From Lepisosteus oculatus (lineage: Eukaryota > Chordata > Actinopteri > Semionotiformes > Lepisosteidae): a DNA stretch of 64,000 nucleotides. Below, piece by piece: positions 23,552 to 36,300 of this stretch (the stretch's first letter is position 1; each line of letters starts with the position of its first letter). A program made the position numbers and the translations under genes. The stretch covers positions 6,746,501 to 6,810,500 of the forward strand of contig NC_090714.1 in the NCBI RefSeq assembly GCF_040954835.1. Direction: 5' to 3'. Under the pieces are notes generated by a model. That model worked only from the letters and a program-made list of their open reading frames with translations, had not been told where the DNA came from and searched no databases.

Positions 23552-24383
23552 ATGAGTCCGCGTCCTCCCGTCCCCCGGGAGCTGTGGCACTGCTTCCTGG
23601 GCCTCCTGGTGGCGGCGGCGGCGGTGCAGGGGGCGGCCAGCGAGAGCTGCCTCCTCATCAGCGAGGTCAACGCTGACAACCCAAGCTATGACTCCACTGA
23701 GTTTGTGGAGCTCTACCACACCAGCGGGCGCAGAACCAGCCTGGATGGCTACACCCTGGTCTTCTACAACGGGAACGGCAACCTGGCCTACAAGGTCCTG
23801 AATCTGGGCGGCAACGCCACGGACGAGCAGGGATTTTTCCTCGTGGGCTCGGCCGGCGTCAAGCCGCCGCCCGCCGTCGTCCTGCCGCCCAACACCGTGC
23901 AGAACGGGCCGGACGGCATCGCGCTGTACCACGGCGGGGCGCGCTACGCCGAGCGGATGAACGTGACCGCGGAGGGCCTGGTGGACGCGATCGTGTACAG
24001 GTCCCGGCGGGGCGGGGAGGCGGAATTCCTCGCCGAGGTCCTGACGCCAGGTTTCCCGGTCTTCCTGGAAGACGAGTCCCTGTACCAGCAGGATGAGTCC
24101 ATGGAGCGCTGCTGGCTGTTCGCCACCAACTGGACCTTCCAGACGGGCCCTCCGTCCCCGGGCCTCAAGAACCCCTGCGCCACGGGACGAGCGCGGGAGG
24201 CACAGATCAGTGAACTCAGCCTGGGGGAAGGCGTCTTTCTGGAGCTGAGCGTCCCCCAGCCTCCCAGCGCCCTGGTCCTAGCGCTCCTGAACGGGACAAC
24301 AGGGGCGGTGGAGTTCAGCATGGACATCAATGCCTCCAGAGCCGGGCTGCTTCTGATGTGCCCATCCGGATGCTCTCGGGAAG
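23552..24383 (+). CDS. LTD gene, coding exon 1: signal peptide, LTD1, start of LTD2
   Basis: ATG 23552 follows an acceptor at 23476-23477; the open frame further upstream is intronic. Residues 1-29 have a charged start and a hydrophobic core (CFLGLLVAAAAVQGAAS). LTD1 follows with LLISEVNADN, DSTEFVELYHTSGRR, SLDGYTLVFYNGNGN, FFLVGS, LPPNTVQNGPDGIALY and LVDAIVY, then a C-terminal extension with Cys (ERCW, KNPC). Sequons NAT, NVT, NWT and NGT are present. A second, weaker module starts at AQISELSLGEGVFLEL. The donor AAG|GTAGGC leaves phase 1. Confidence 0.88.
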
Positions 24384-27300
24384 GTAGGCCTTGTGAATCA
24401 CAACCTCCAGGTCATGGATTTTTGCCATCGGTGATGTTGAACGACTTGGATTTCATCCAGTCAGCTTTAGGTTATTTTAATTTTAATATGCCGGCCATAC
24501 GCACTTTCCACAATTCACACCCTGCTTTCCGGTCATTCTGTTCCATGCCCGCAGACACCGGACCACGCGCAAGTGTTGTTTTTGCATTGACATTGCTTGG
24601 CAGGATACGAAGGCTTTATGGTTGATGTTTGCCACGTATCATGGATTTTAATATGTTCTGTAATTTGCTGCATGGTTAATTCACAGATCAAGTGAATGGA
24701 GATGAATGGACCACGGATCAGTTTAGTCATAATATGTTTTTCAATATTCCTGCAATGCTGAAAAAACAGCTGGCTCACTTTTCAGTCTGGTAGTTTCATT
24801 ATGCAGGGAATGATTGCATCACTAAGATGACTGGAGTATCTTGGACGGTTGCAGATGCTGTGCTATTGCCCCCCAAAGCCGAGTCTGTGTTGAAGCAGCA
24901 GGGGTCGCTGTCGGGGGCGGTGGCGCTCTACAGCGGGATGGCCGCGGATTTCCCTCACGGGGCGCCCCTCAGCCCGAGGCAGCCGATCGACGCGTTCGTT
25001 TTCCTGGGAGAGGGAGGCGAGCAGGGTGCCAGCTTCGTCGAGACTCTCATCCCTGGCAGACAGGCCTTCCTTCTCACCAGCAGGTAGTCGGCCAACCGCG
25101 AGTGCGTGTGTCCATTACTGGTGTGAATCCACCCACCCCGCTTGTTTCTCGCCCTGACGCTCGCTCTGTTTGCTCAGGTCCCTAGGAGGGGGCGTGTCCC
25201 TGAGCCGCTGTGGCGCAGCGGTTTGGAGCAGGGACACGGAACTCTTTGTTGAAGCCCCTCCCACTCCAGGGCAGGCCAATCAGTGCTCGGGGGTGGAGTC
25301 ATGTCCACACAATGTAGGTGAGTGACTGTAGCCAAGAGCCCATTGCTGCAGGCTGTACCTGTTCTTGGTCAAGAAGGATTGATGTACCTATTATCAATCA
25401 GGTGTGCCTATAAAAAGCTGCCAGGAAAGGCTGTTTAATGCAGCTAATTATTAGGGGTGAAGCAGCAACTTCTATATGTAGAGCTCATATCATGCTATTG
25501 ATCTTTCTTGCACAAAATAGAGACCTCGGGGCTTCATTGCAAGCACCCTGTGTGTTGAGAGCCTCCGGAAACTCTCAGGAACCCCCTGATGGGGAGACTC
25601 AATGTGGGACTCAGAGAAATGAAGACAACTTGAGTGACATATGAGACCATATCACTCTTAGAAAGTTTGCCATGATGTACCCTGGTGAAAGTAAACTGAA
25701 ATGTTGCGAAGCACAGTGAGATTGTGGTAAAAACATAGTAAAGGCATGGATAGGCTTTGTCATGGTATTGCCTTTATATATGGTATTTTATTATATAGTT
25801 TTTAGTATATGGTTTTTACTCCACATAGGATTTGACTGATGTTATAACTCCACTTTGCTGCGAGATGTGCTTCAGATAGTAAACAAAACGTTTTAAACTA
25901 ATCTAGATGGGATATAGTGAAGATGTTTTTTTTAGAAATTAAGACATATGTAATCTTTCTAGTGACTTAAAACTAGCAATTTAAATAAATGCGTTCAGTG
26001 ATGTAGAAGTGATTATTGTGCTTTATTATTGTAACTGAAAGATGTGTAGGAACAAGTTTTGACTTAGCCTGCGCAGGCATGTCATGCCTGTGTCTGATCT
26101 TTAAGTCACGGGACCTCTTGCAGAATTAAGGGTGGAGTACAGCTGGCATCAATTGAATGATGGGAAGCCTAAGGGGGTTAAGGTATCTGAAGGTTGGTGC
26201 GCAGCCTGTGTGCTCAGCAATTCAAAGTGTATGCAGAGATTATACACTCATGGGGCCAAAATATTAGGGCCCCCCACTGACTTTAATGATCCGGATTTTC
26301 GGAGGACAGCAAGAGCAGTTTTGAACAAAATATGTAGCTCAATTCCCACCTCATTCTCCCACCAGGATCACCTCTACCTGTGCTACTGGTAAAGGATAGA
26401 GCACACTCCTCCAGATTGCAGCAGTACTGGGAACGGGGCATTGTTCAGACCAGTTGAGACAGCCAATTATTGCCTGTTGCCACAAACAGGAGCAGGGGGT
26501 TCCTAATAGTTTGGCCGGTGCCTGTAACATGACTTGCAATGAAACTGCAGCTGGAAATTGAGACGCTTCTCCACTGCACGCTCCTGTCACCTTGCTGAAG
26601 GACGACAGTGCAGTGTTAGTATGACAGGAGACATTTCCACCCACATAAAAGCTGCTGCTGTAGCAGACTTGACCTCACTGGTGCATAAGTAGCAGATGCG
26701 CAAAGAGGTGAGTTTCATGTTAGAAACCAGAAATCGGCAGCAGCCAGTCACACTGATACTCGGATTCTGGAAAAAATGTTTGATGTGTACTGTAGGTAGG
26801 ATGCTCATTGGCTTCCAGCCCTTGTCCTAGCAAAACAGTGTCTGGTGGTTTTCAATTCTGCTGAGCTCTAAATCTCTCATGCTTCTTTATGGCTTAAATG
26901 ATCTGCTCAGTTGTTTAGACTTTTACTTAATTTAATTCCCTAAAACACATAACTTGAAGGGTGCTATTACCATTAACTTCAGCACACAGACCTTTTTGCA
27001 GCAAATCCTCATCTTAATGGCCATTATTTCTGACTCAACAGCTTTTACTAGCGAACTAGAAGACAAGTGTTCCTCCAGGACCAGGGCTAACAAACACTGA
27101 AGTCATTCCTAATTTTTTACCCAGTGACTTCTTATTGAGGATTTTATTTGTAAGGGTGCGTGTAGCTTGCTGCTACATCCCATGTAGTTTTGGAAGGAGG
27201 TCAGTATGTGGAGTTATGCCCAGAACCTATGGTCCACTCAGGATGTCCGAGAATGCACTATGGCCACAGTGTGTCATGTCATTGCAGTATTTTTAAAATA

Positions 27301-30300
27301 ACTTCAGCGAATTTTGCAATAAGGGAGTGGCATCAGCTGTTATATAAAACAGCTACAGTATAAGAACCACTAGGGAAGTCCTCAAATCCGGACGTCATTG
27401 TTTGTTTTTAATCGGAGAGTTTGGATTGTGTAAACATGAAAAAAACTAGGATCTCCGATTGGTGGCCATCAGTCAACAAAGCAAACGGTTCGAAGGCAAT
27501 AAAAATGAGCATCACAGAGAACACGCACCACCAGACATAAGCCTCTTTAGAAGGCTTAGTGAAACCCCTATCAGGAGCTATGTTTAAGGTAATCCATCAT
27601 ACAACTGCTAGGGAATCTAGTTATAATTGAGATTACTTCCTGGCACCTTGGATGGTAGACTGAGGTGATGGGCGTTTCTTAAATTGAAGTGAACCGTTGC
27701 AGAATGTAGTACGATATGAGAGTGCCTGATTGCAAGTCACTGGGTCCGTCTGAATCTGGCAGCTGCTCTGAGATTCGTTTCACTCCCTGATGACCTCTGA
27801 ATGCTCTGGGGGGGGGGCTTGCTTCCTGGTTCCTGTGGCGCTAAACCAGCAGCCGTCTCTTTCCGCACAGTCGTCCCGGAGAGTACAGCGGCACCTCCGC
27901 CGCTGCCCCCCAGCCCCAGCCCCGCCGGTTACCAGGACTTCCTGCTGAGCGAGGTCAACTCGGACACCCCCGGCGCCGCCGAGGACCGGGAGTTCATCGA
28001 GATTTGGCACCCCTCCGGCCGGCGGGTCAGCCTGGATGGGATCTGGCTCCTCCTCTTCAACGGCAACGACGACAAGCCGTACCGCCAGATCAGCCTGCAC
28101 GGCTACTTCACCGACGCCCGGGGGTACTTCCTCCTGGGCAGCCACCAGATGAGCCCCCGGCCCGCCATCCGGCTGCCGCCCAACACCGTGCAGAACGGCC
28201 CGGACGCCGTGGCCCTGTACCGCAGCCCCCTGGGGCCTCCCGTCCCCAAGGAGGGGGGAGCCATCCCCACTAAGGGTCTGCTGGATGCCATCGTGTACCG
28301 TGGGCTGAGGTCCGATAAGGAAGCCCAGAATCTGAGGGACGCGCTGACTCCTGGGCAGGTGCCCCTCCTGGAGGATCCGGACTTCAGCCCCGAGGATGAG
28401 TCTCTGAGTCGCTGTGGCAGCCTGCTGCCTGCAAACCTTACCGCCTTCCAGGTGAGTCTCGCGGCTCAGCCCCCTCTCCGTTCGGCTCCTGGCTTAGGCG
28501 TTGGACTGCAAGCTGTCCGTTACCTCCGTGGAAGCATTTCTGCCCTCGTTGCGTCCATTAGGAAAGACGGAATAACCCAGTGACCCAAGCAAGGCCATCC
28601 TTCGAGGGGTGCTGTCGGGTTCCCCCAAAATGCAAGGGGAGTTAGGAGGAAAGGGAGGCCCCAAAAGTTTCATACCCCCCATGCCGGTGTGGAGTGCAAG
28701 ATGAGTTGTTCAGGGTGCTCGATGATATTAGAGGTACCTGGGAAAGGAAAGTAACTCCCAATGCGTTTCATGAAACGATGCCTCTGGGTTTGAGGACTGA
28801 GGCTGGTGAACGCCTTGTCCTGCCGTCTCAATTAGGAGCCATCGAACGGCGAAGGTGCTGCCCATTCCTGGAACCAACAGCACTGATCGCATTTGTAATG
28901 TCTCTCGGTATATGTGCTCCCCCCGTTCATATCCACTCTGTGGGTGACAGGGCCTTTTGTTGATGTGCCTCTAGCTCTGGAACACTATCCCAAAAGACAT
29001 GGCCCACTCAACCATACAGGATGCTTTTCACTCTAGCCAAAAATACGGCATTTCCTGACAGCTACCTTTTTAGCTGTGGAATCTTCTTTTCTTTCATGAC
29101 CTTCATGTTGTGTGCTGTGAAGCACTTTGAGATGATTGCTTTTAAAGCTCCCATAAAAAATAAAAATGAGCTTTTATTATTTGAAAAAACAAGGGAAGGA
29201 GATGAGAGGATTCTTGGGCAACTTGGAAAAAGCTGTATCATACAGTATGTGGGCCTTTCCCCAACGTGGAAGGTTTATGAGCTTCTCCCGAATAGTTTAG
29301 TTGTGAGTTTGGTGCAGCTCGCTCTTGCATGTCATGAAAATGGGTGCGATACTGGGGTGTTCCCAGCTGGCCTGGCCCGTGGTCTGCTCAGCGCAGTGCT
29401 GATGAGCTGCTGCTCCGTGTCTCCTAGGTGACCCCCCTCACCCCTTTGAAAAAGAACGCCTGTGGGTCTCGCACAACCCCTGAGCCCCCTCTCCAGGTCG
29501 TCATCAACGAGGTATCTGCCAGCTGGACCAACGGCAGCCAACAGGAGGCCTTTGTGGAGCTGGTGACGACCCCCCACGCCAGGCTGCAGGGCCTGACTCT
29601 GCTGCTGTTTGAGCAGGGGCACAACAGCGAACCCCTGGCCGTCCCTCTGAAGGGGTCGGCCAGCTCAGACGGGCTGTATGTCCTTGGGAACACCAGCAAC
29701 GCAGGTGAACTCTCGCTCGTGTACAGTATGTCTACCTGAGCGCCTCCTGTTGACTCTCACATTACGTGGAAGTTTACCTACAACAAATAGTATCAGATTT
29801 ATGAACCAACTGGTTTATAAAAGCTGCCATCTGCACATACAAGTGCACACAAACGATCATGCCACTGATTGCAGATGCAGAATTGTCCCACATGCATGCC
29901 TGGCGACATAGACAAGGTGATGATGTGTCAGAAGCCATACTTAACCTCACAGACACCCGGAGTGCAGGCTAGGGGACCAGATGCTCCACTTGTTGCCCTC
30001 GTTGGGGATAAAAATCTGCCACAGATATTATGACAACCTTCACCCAAAATCTCTGAGTCATGCAGGTAATCGGGCTACTCGAGAGTGAACGACGGTTTTC
30101 AGGAACATAAAACCCCTTCTCTTCTCTCCAGATCAGACCCTTCCCATCAGCCCCTCTAGGGCATGGAGAGCTGTGGCGCTGTACCAAGGCTATTTCCAAA
30201 CGGCTCGAGCACGCCTAATAGACGCCGTGGTGCTCGCCGAGGACCAGGAGCTGTTGGAGAAGCTCAACACCACCAGCGGGCAGCACATGTTGTCTGTGCT

Positions 30301-33300
30301 CAGGTGAGTGTTGACTTGAGAGTAGAAAAGCATATGGGGAGTAAGGTTTATAAGTTCATAAGGGGGCATAGCAGTTAGAAATGCTGATAATGCTTGAAAC
30401 AAGAACAGAAATCTGATTTGTAAACGGAGTGGGTACCATTGAAGCTATTGGCAACAAAGCAGGAGCTACTGGAAAGATGAATTGTTTTATTTCATGTTAG
30501 GTTTATTTCCATACAGATGTTCTTATTTGACTCCTTAATCGGCTAATTAAGTGGAGACTTATTTAAGGTTCATGTTAGTTGCAGGCTTATTGGGCATGCT
30601 CAATCAGGTTTTCTCTCTGTGGGATACCAGTCTGGCCTTGCTGAAGGAATTTCATAAGAAAGGCGAATCTGGGAATTGGAGACAATCCAGGCTAGCTCTT
30701 GCAAAACCTCCCTCTCTGTGCCTCTCAGCTCAATGAAGGAGCCTGTCTCTCTGAGCCGCTGTTCCTGCTGTGAAGTGAGAAACCCTCACGTTTGGATTGC
30801 CTCAGGCCAGACCCCAGGGCAGGTCAACCACTGTCCTTCCTCTGGCTTCTCCAGTGAGCTGGTTCTCTGTCTCGGGCCCAAGACCAACAGGCTCTGGCAG
30901 CAGGTACCAGGTAAATACAGCTGATTCAGGTGGCAATTGAAATATTTTTGGTCTTAATAAATTGCCTAGGCAGGCTGTTATAGCTTGTGATGGAAGATGC
31001 TTCTTCAAAATATAGTACATAGACTAACTTTTAGCCAAGTGGCTATTTGATGTGGCTTTCATTGTAGTTGCATCTTGAATGGTTTAATTGGACTCATTGT
31101 TTGCTGAATTTGTTCTTGATCAAAATCACACCTCTGCTAACTTAATTTGCACTGTGGAGCGTCTCCCTCTTTGTCTTTACCTGTTATTCCTTTGCATGAG
31201 ATTAACAGTGACTGACTTGTGTTTGAACACAAAGGACGGATTAAGCATTTGCCCTGTTTCACATCACGTACTTAACATTAGTTGTACAATACAGAGTTTT
31301 GTCACCTTTTTGGATTTCCAGCAGTGGCATCCCCGTAATTCAGTGAGATGTCCTGAACCCGGAGTGGTACAGATGTCTTCCCCAGAGGGCCGGCCTACAA
31401 TGAGTTGTTGTCTCTTTCTCTGCAGGTTGTGCTGCTCCGGGGCAGAAGAATGAGAGTCTCCGGGAAATGCAGAGTGAGATAGCCCAGTTCCTGGAGGAGT
31501 CCTGTCACTGCGGGATCTCAGGCCTGTACCTGCAGGGTGAGGGCGCGTCGCTCTGCACCCAAAGGCCTAGAGCAGGGGTTCCCAGTCCTGGTACTGGTGA
31601 CCCACCCACCTGCTAGTTTTCATTCCATCCCACCATCATTAGATCATTGAACTTGCTTGATTGGAATATTTGCATTTTCTTTCTACTCACAAGTTTGGGA
31701 GTTGTGTCTCTCCGTACATCAGTTAAAGCTCCGACATTATTTAAATTAATCTTTATCACTATGACTACTAAAGGGGAGCTGTATTGCTATTTTTATATAG
31801 AAAGAATCAGCATTGATTCATGCATTTCAAACTGCAATGAAAGTATAATTTACATATCGACTTTGAGACAAATCACGTGGTTCACATGGGAACATTTCTG
31901 CGGTGAAATGTCCGATGCACGACCTGTACGCATGTGATCACATTAGTCATTACAGTGACTAGTGAGCAGGAAGGGCCACATCACATCACATCTCGTGGGA
32001 ACTCGCGCTCTGGCCCATGGTCAGACCAGGGGTTTGTGACAACATGGCGACTCACAGGACTTTCACAAAGTTCGCGATTTTGTGCTTAATTAGCAATTTG
32101 TACATTTTTGCAATACCGTCTATTTTGTTAACAAGATTTAATAACTGGTCTGAGAAACTGGGACTGCAGTTCCTCTTGAAGTGAAGGAATTGTTTGATTG
32201 TGTAACTGAGGGCTCCTGTGTGGGTCACCAGGACCAGTATTGGGAACCACTTGTGTAGATCAGCACTCATCAATGTGTTTCCCACGTTGATGAGCTTCCC
32301 CCATTTTATTGTACCTTGCTGTGGTTCAACCCAAAAGAATCTGCATGGAATGATGACAGGGCAGAAGACATGCAACACAATAGCTTAATCTGTGATGGGC
32401 AATGTATTCCTAAAACAGCACACACTCTTAGATCATTCAAGTCTTCAAGCTGTGCATCCTGACCTCCTAAAACAAAGGCAAGTGTCAAACCAAGGCACAA
32501 ATGTTTACAGAGCCTGGTGATGATAGTCTTTTGCTAGATGGCATTCTGTTTTTGCAGCTGCTGTGTGATGGCGGAGGTCCTGATCCGTCAGTCTTGTGCA
32601 GGAGTCATTACACACGGGCATGTCTCGTCGGTGACATCCTGATTGGCGCTGTAAGATCTCAGAGGTGCACCAGTGGTGCTTCTGTGACTTCTGAAGGCGT
32701 GTGCAACGTCCTGGTGGGGTGTTCCAGAAGTATTTGAGCAGATCCAATGTTTGATTACGCTCATCATTGGACAGTAAGGTATCACTTTGTGAGGCACAGG
32801 GATTCTTGTAAATTTATGATCGCTTGAGGTCTTGGGTCTTCTTAAAGAAGAGGTATTGGTGAGGCCAGTAGGGGGTGGTCACCCTGCGGTCTGTGTGGGT
32901 CCTAATGCTCCAGTATAGTGACAGGGACACTGTACTGTAAAAAGGTGCCATCCTTCGGATGAGACGTAAAACCGAGGTCCTGACTCTCTGTGGTCATTAA
33001 AAATCCAAGGCTGTTTCTCGAAAAGAGTAGGGGTGTAACCTCGGCATCTTGGCCAAGTTTCCCATTGGCCCTTACCAATCATGGCCTCCTAATAATCTAA
33101 TCCCCATGAATTACCTTCATCACTCTGTTCTCCTCCCGACTTGGAGCTGGTGTGTGGGGAGTGTACTGGTGCACTGTGGCTGCTGTTGCATCATCCAGGT
33201 GGGGCTGCACATTGGTGGTGGTGGAGGGGAGTCCCCATTACCTGTAAAGCACTTTGAGTGGAGTTTAAGGAATTATTATTCTCTTTCCACAAAACAACAG

Positions 33301-36300
33301 CATACATTTAGGAACACTGTCAAGAAAAGACATGGGCACAAATGAGATTCTGGCAAAAAAACACTCATTGTTTGTACTCTCTTTTATACCATAGTTTTAA
33401 GTCATCAGTCACAATGAATTTTATTTTGTGACACACGGAAGTGGTACAAAATCCTCATCACGTGTTTTCGTTACCAACAGAGACAAATATTTCCTGTGAA
33501 GACGGCTTGCTACATGTGAGTGGACAAATCCAAGGGCTGTCCGCAGACCAGAGAGACCTCATCCTCAAGACCACTAGCGCCCTGATGCTGAAAGACAGCT
33601 GTACTGAAGTCACCATGGAGAAGTTTCAAGCCAGAAGTAAGACGTCGCTTCGCTGGCCTCCTGAGCCTGTTTGTCAGAATTGCCCAGAGTGGTCCTCTCT
33701 AGTAATGAGAAGATAAACAGATGAGATCAGAAGGGTTGCCAACAAGTGAAGGCCGTTCAGCCTCATTTACCCTGGTTGGTTTTCAGGAGCTAATTAATCC
33801 AAGGATATCATCCAGAGGTTTACTACCAACAAAACAAGATGGCTGTATAGTTTCCTCTGATTTGCAACGTATCGTAATTTATTTTGGGGTATTATTTGTA
33901 CATTTTTTCCCAGTGTGGGTTGATCTGAATCGTAGTAAAGGATAACACAGATTTTCATGTGAGCTACTGGTGTTGCAGTAGGTAAACGGTGCTTCTGTGC
34001 ATGCATTACAATAAATAAACTACCCAGTGGGTATTATTCACTACAATTGAATTCCTCTTTTGTAACTTACAGACATCCACTAGGTGGTACTGCAAGCTTT
34101 CACAAGAATTGTAACGATCAATCATGCAGGGGCTTTTCTTCGTGTTTAGCCCAGTGAGAACATTATTTTTTTGAAATATACCTGTCTTTATTGAAAATTA
34201 AAAGTTCAAGCTATGTACTGAAGAGCTACTTTCACATTGGATAAGGTGATAGCTACCCTGCTATTGAAAAGATGTAAAAGTGGGACGCCCAACTGACTGA
34301 GCTCGTAGCAGTGCCGTGCAGTCCAGACAGCACTGGCTCAAGTGAGTCATGTTCCTGACTCCTCCTGAGTCTGTCTGTGAGCGATGGGGTATGGTAGAAT
34401 TCCCCTGATGGGGCGATCCCAGGTATTTGGGCACACCTGCAGATCTCTTGCTTGCCTTCAGAGCAGAAGGCCTGGGTTGGAAAGCCTCCCCAGGATCAGG
34501 TGGAGCAGAGAACTACAGCTCTGAGCCCTTTGTGCGCTGTTTCCTCTTCAGAGGCCGGGCTGGGCTGGGAGATTGCACTGATCATAATCGTCCTCTTGAC
34601 CCTGGGGCTCGGGGCAGCCCTGGGCACCTACTGGTACAGAAAGAGGTGAGTCCAGCCAACACCATGGCAGCAGATGTCAGCTGGTTGCGGTGTTTCTTGT
34701 TTTAAAGCTGTTTCCTGCCCGATGACACAAGAAGAGGCCTCTTGTGCACCTACAGTAACTGACCCATTCTTTGACCTCAAGAGACGGCTTTTTGTGGCTC
34801 CCCTTTCTCCCAGTGTAACTCTCCTGCATATTCTGTGACCTAATAACTAGCATAAAGAGCTTAGGACTCATGCAAGGCTGTAGAGTACAGTATATACTGA
34901 TGTTACTCCTCTGCAAGATCCCTGATGGTTTTCTATTTTGCAATGACAAGTCATTTTATTTAGCATGTCTAATAGGTTTAGCATTAAGATCTTGTTGGGA
35001 CAGAGCAGTCTGATTGCTCAGAGGTGTTCCTGATCTGGGATCATGGGAACATGTTACATTAGCTTGCCTTTAAACATTTAGGTCACCAAACCCTTTCTGG
35101 TTATTCTCAAAAAAGGCAGCGAGTCCTAGATGACTCTACATTATCTTTATTAATAAAAAAAGTACTTTTAATAGCTCTTTAAAGAAAATATGCAGCCCCA
35201 GGGCAGGCTCACTCCTGCCCAAGAACAGGGTTGAGAATTTAGCAATATTTGGATCTATATGACTCATTGATACAATATCCATTCTCTTTTTTTTGTAGAG
35301 ATCTGTGTATAACGCAGGTGGAAATGATCTGATTAAAAATGTCAGAATATGTGCTCCTGAAACAGGGCAAGTCAAAAACAAAAAGGTTGTTTCCACCTCG
35401 CAAAACATTTAAAGTGATGCGTGTTGGCACTGACCGTGCTGACTGAGAAATTCCAGAGTTACGATATCGAGAGAAATTGGTTAAAAGTGAAAGCTGCCAG
35501 AGGTGCCCCAGTCCTCAGCTGTCAGCTTCCCGCTGTCTCTCCTGTCTCCTTTTCACAACCGAAACACTTTCATTTCATTTTGCAGCTTCAGTGGACTCTG
35601 CCTTGTTCTGTTCTGTAGTCAGGCAATTCTTTAAAGGGCAAAACCAATGGGAATAAAAATTATACAAGAAATAAACGTGGGCACAGTATCAGTGTATGAA
35701 GACGACATGTTTTTAATACATTCAGCCTTATCGTTCATATCTATTGCTATCAAAGTACCAGCATATCAGCATTTTTCTAGCATGTATGGGTATAAAGGAT
35801 CGTGCATCTTTAAAAGTGCAGTGCCTTCTGAAGTACATAAAAGTGTACAGATAGATGCAGATCAAATACCAAACTGTAGCATAAGATAACAAAATTGTAA
35901 TTGTACCCAGTGCATGATTCTCTAACACCAGATGGCTCTTTACTGCCAGCTTGTGTGAAGCCATCATAGGTGCCATTCCAAATGGCGTTCTATTTAGAGG
36001 CTGTACTTGCAGGAGTAACGTCATAAAGTCCCATCTTTGTTAAGTAGATGTTACCAGCTCCATTAACAAACCCTCCTTTCCAAAAGCGTATGCTCTACAG
36101 CATGCAGAGAAGGATCGGTCGGCCATAATGGATATTGGTATCTCAAACAACAGCATGTTAACTCTTACTAGCACTGCTGTGTTTGCTGTTGAGATAATGT
36201 ACTGTAGCGTTACCTGGTCATGCTCAACTCTGGGATAAACGCCTAACCCTGTAATATTGTAGAGCCAGGATGAGTCAATCTGGCCCCTCCTTGTGTTGAC

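Noticed and set aside
24384-24625. Continuation of the LTD reading frame past 24383
   Set aside because: It reads through the donor AAG|GTAGGC into AT-rich sequence; splicing to 24855 restores the LTD pattern in phase.
21540-25760. ATCATGGTA-rich stretches at 21.54 kb and 25.67 kb as one repeat family
   Set aside because: They share short words only and have no alignable core or termini; not enough to call an element.
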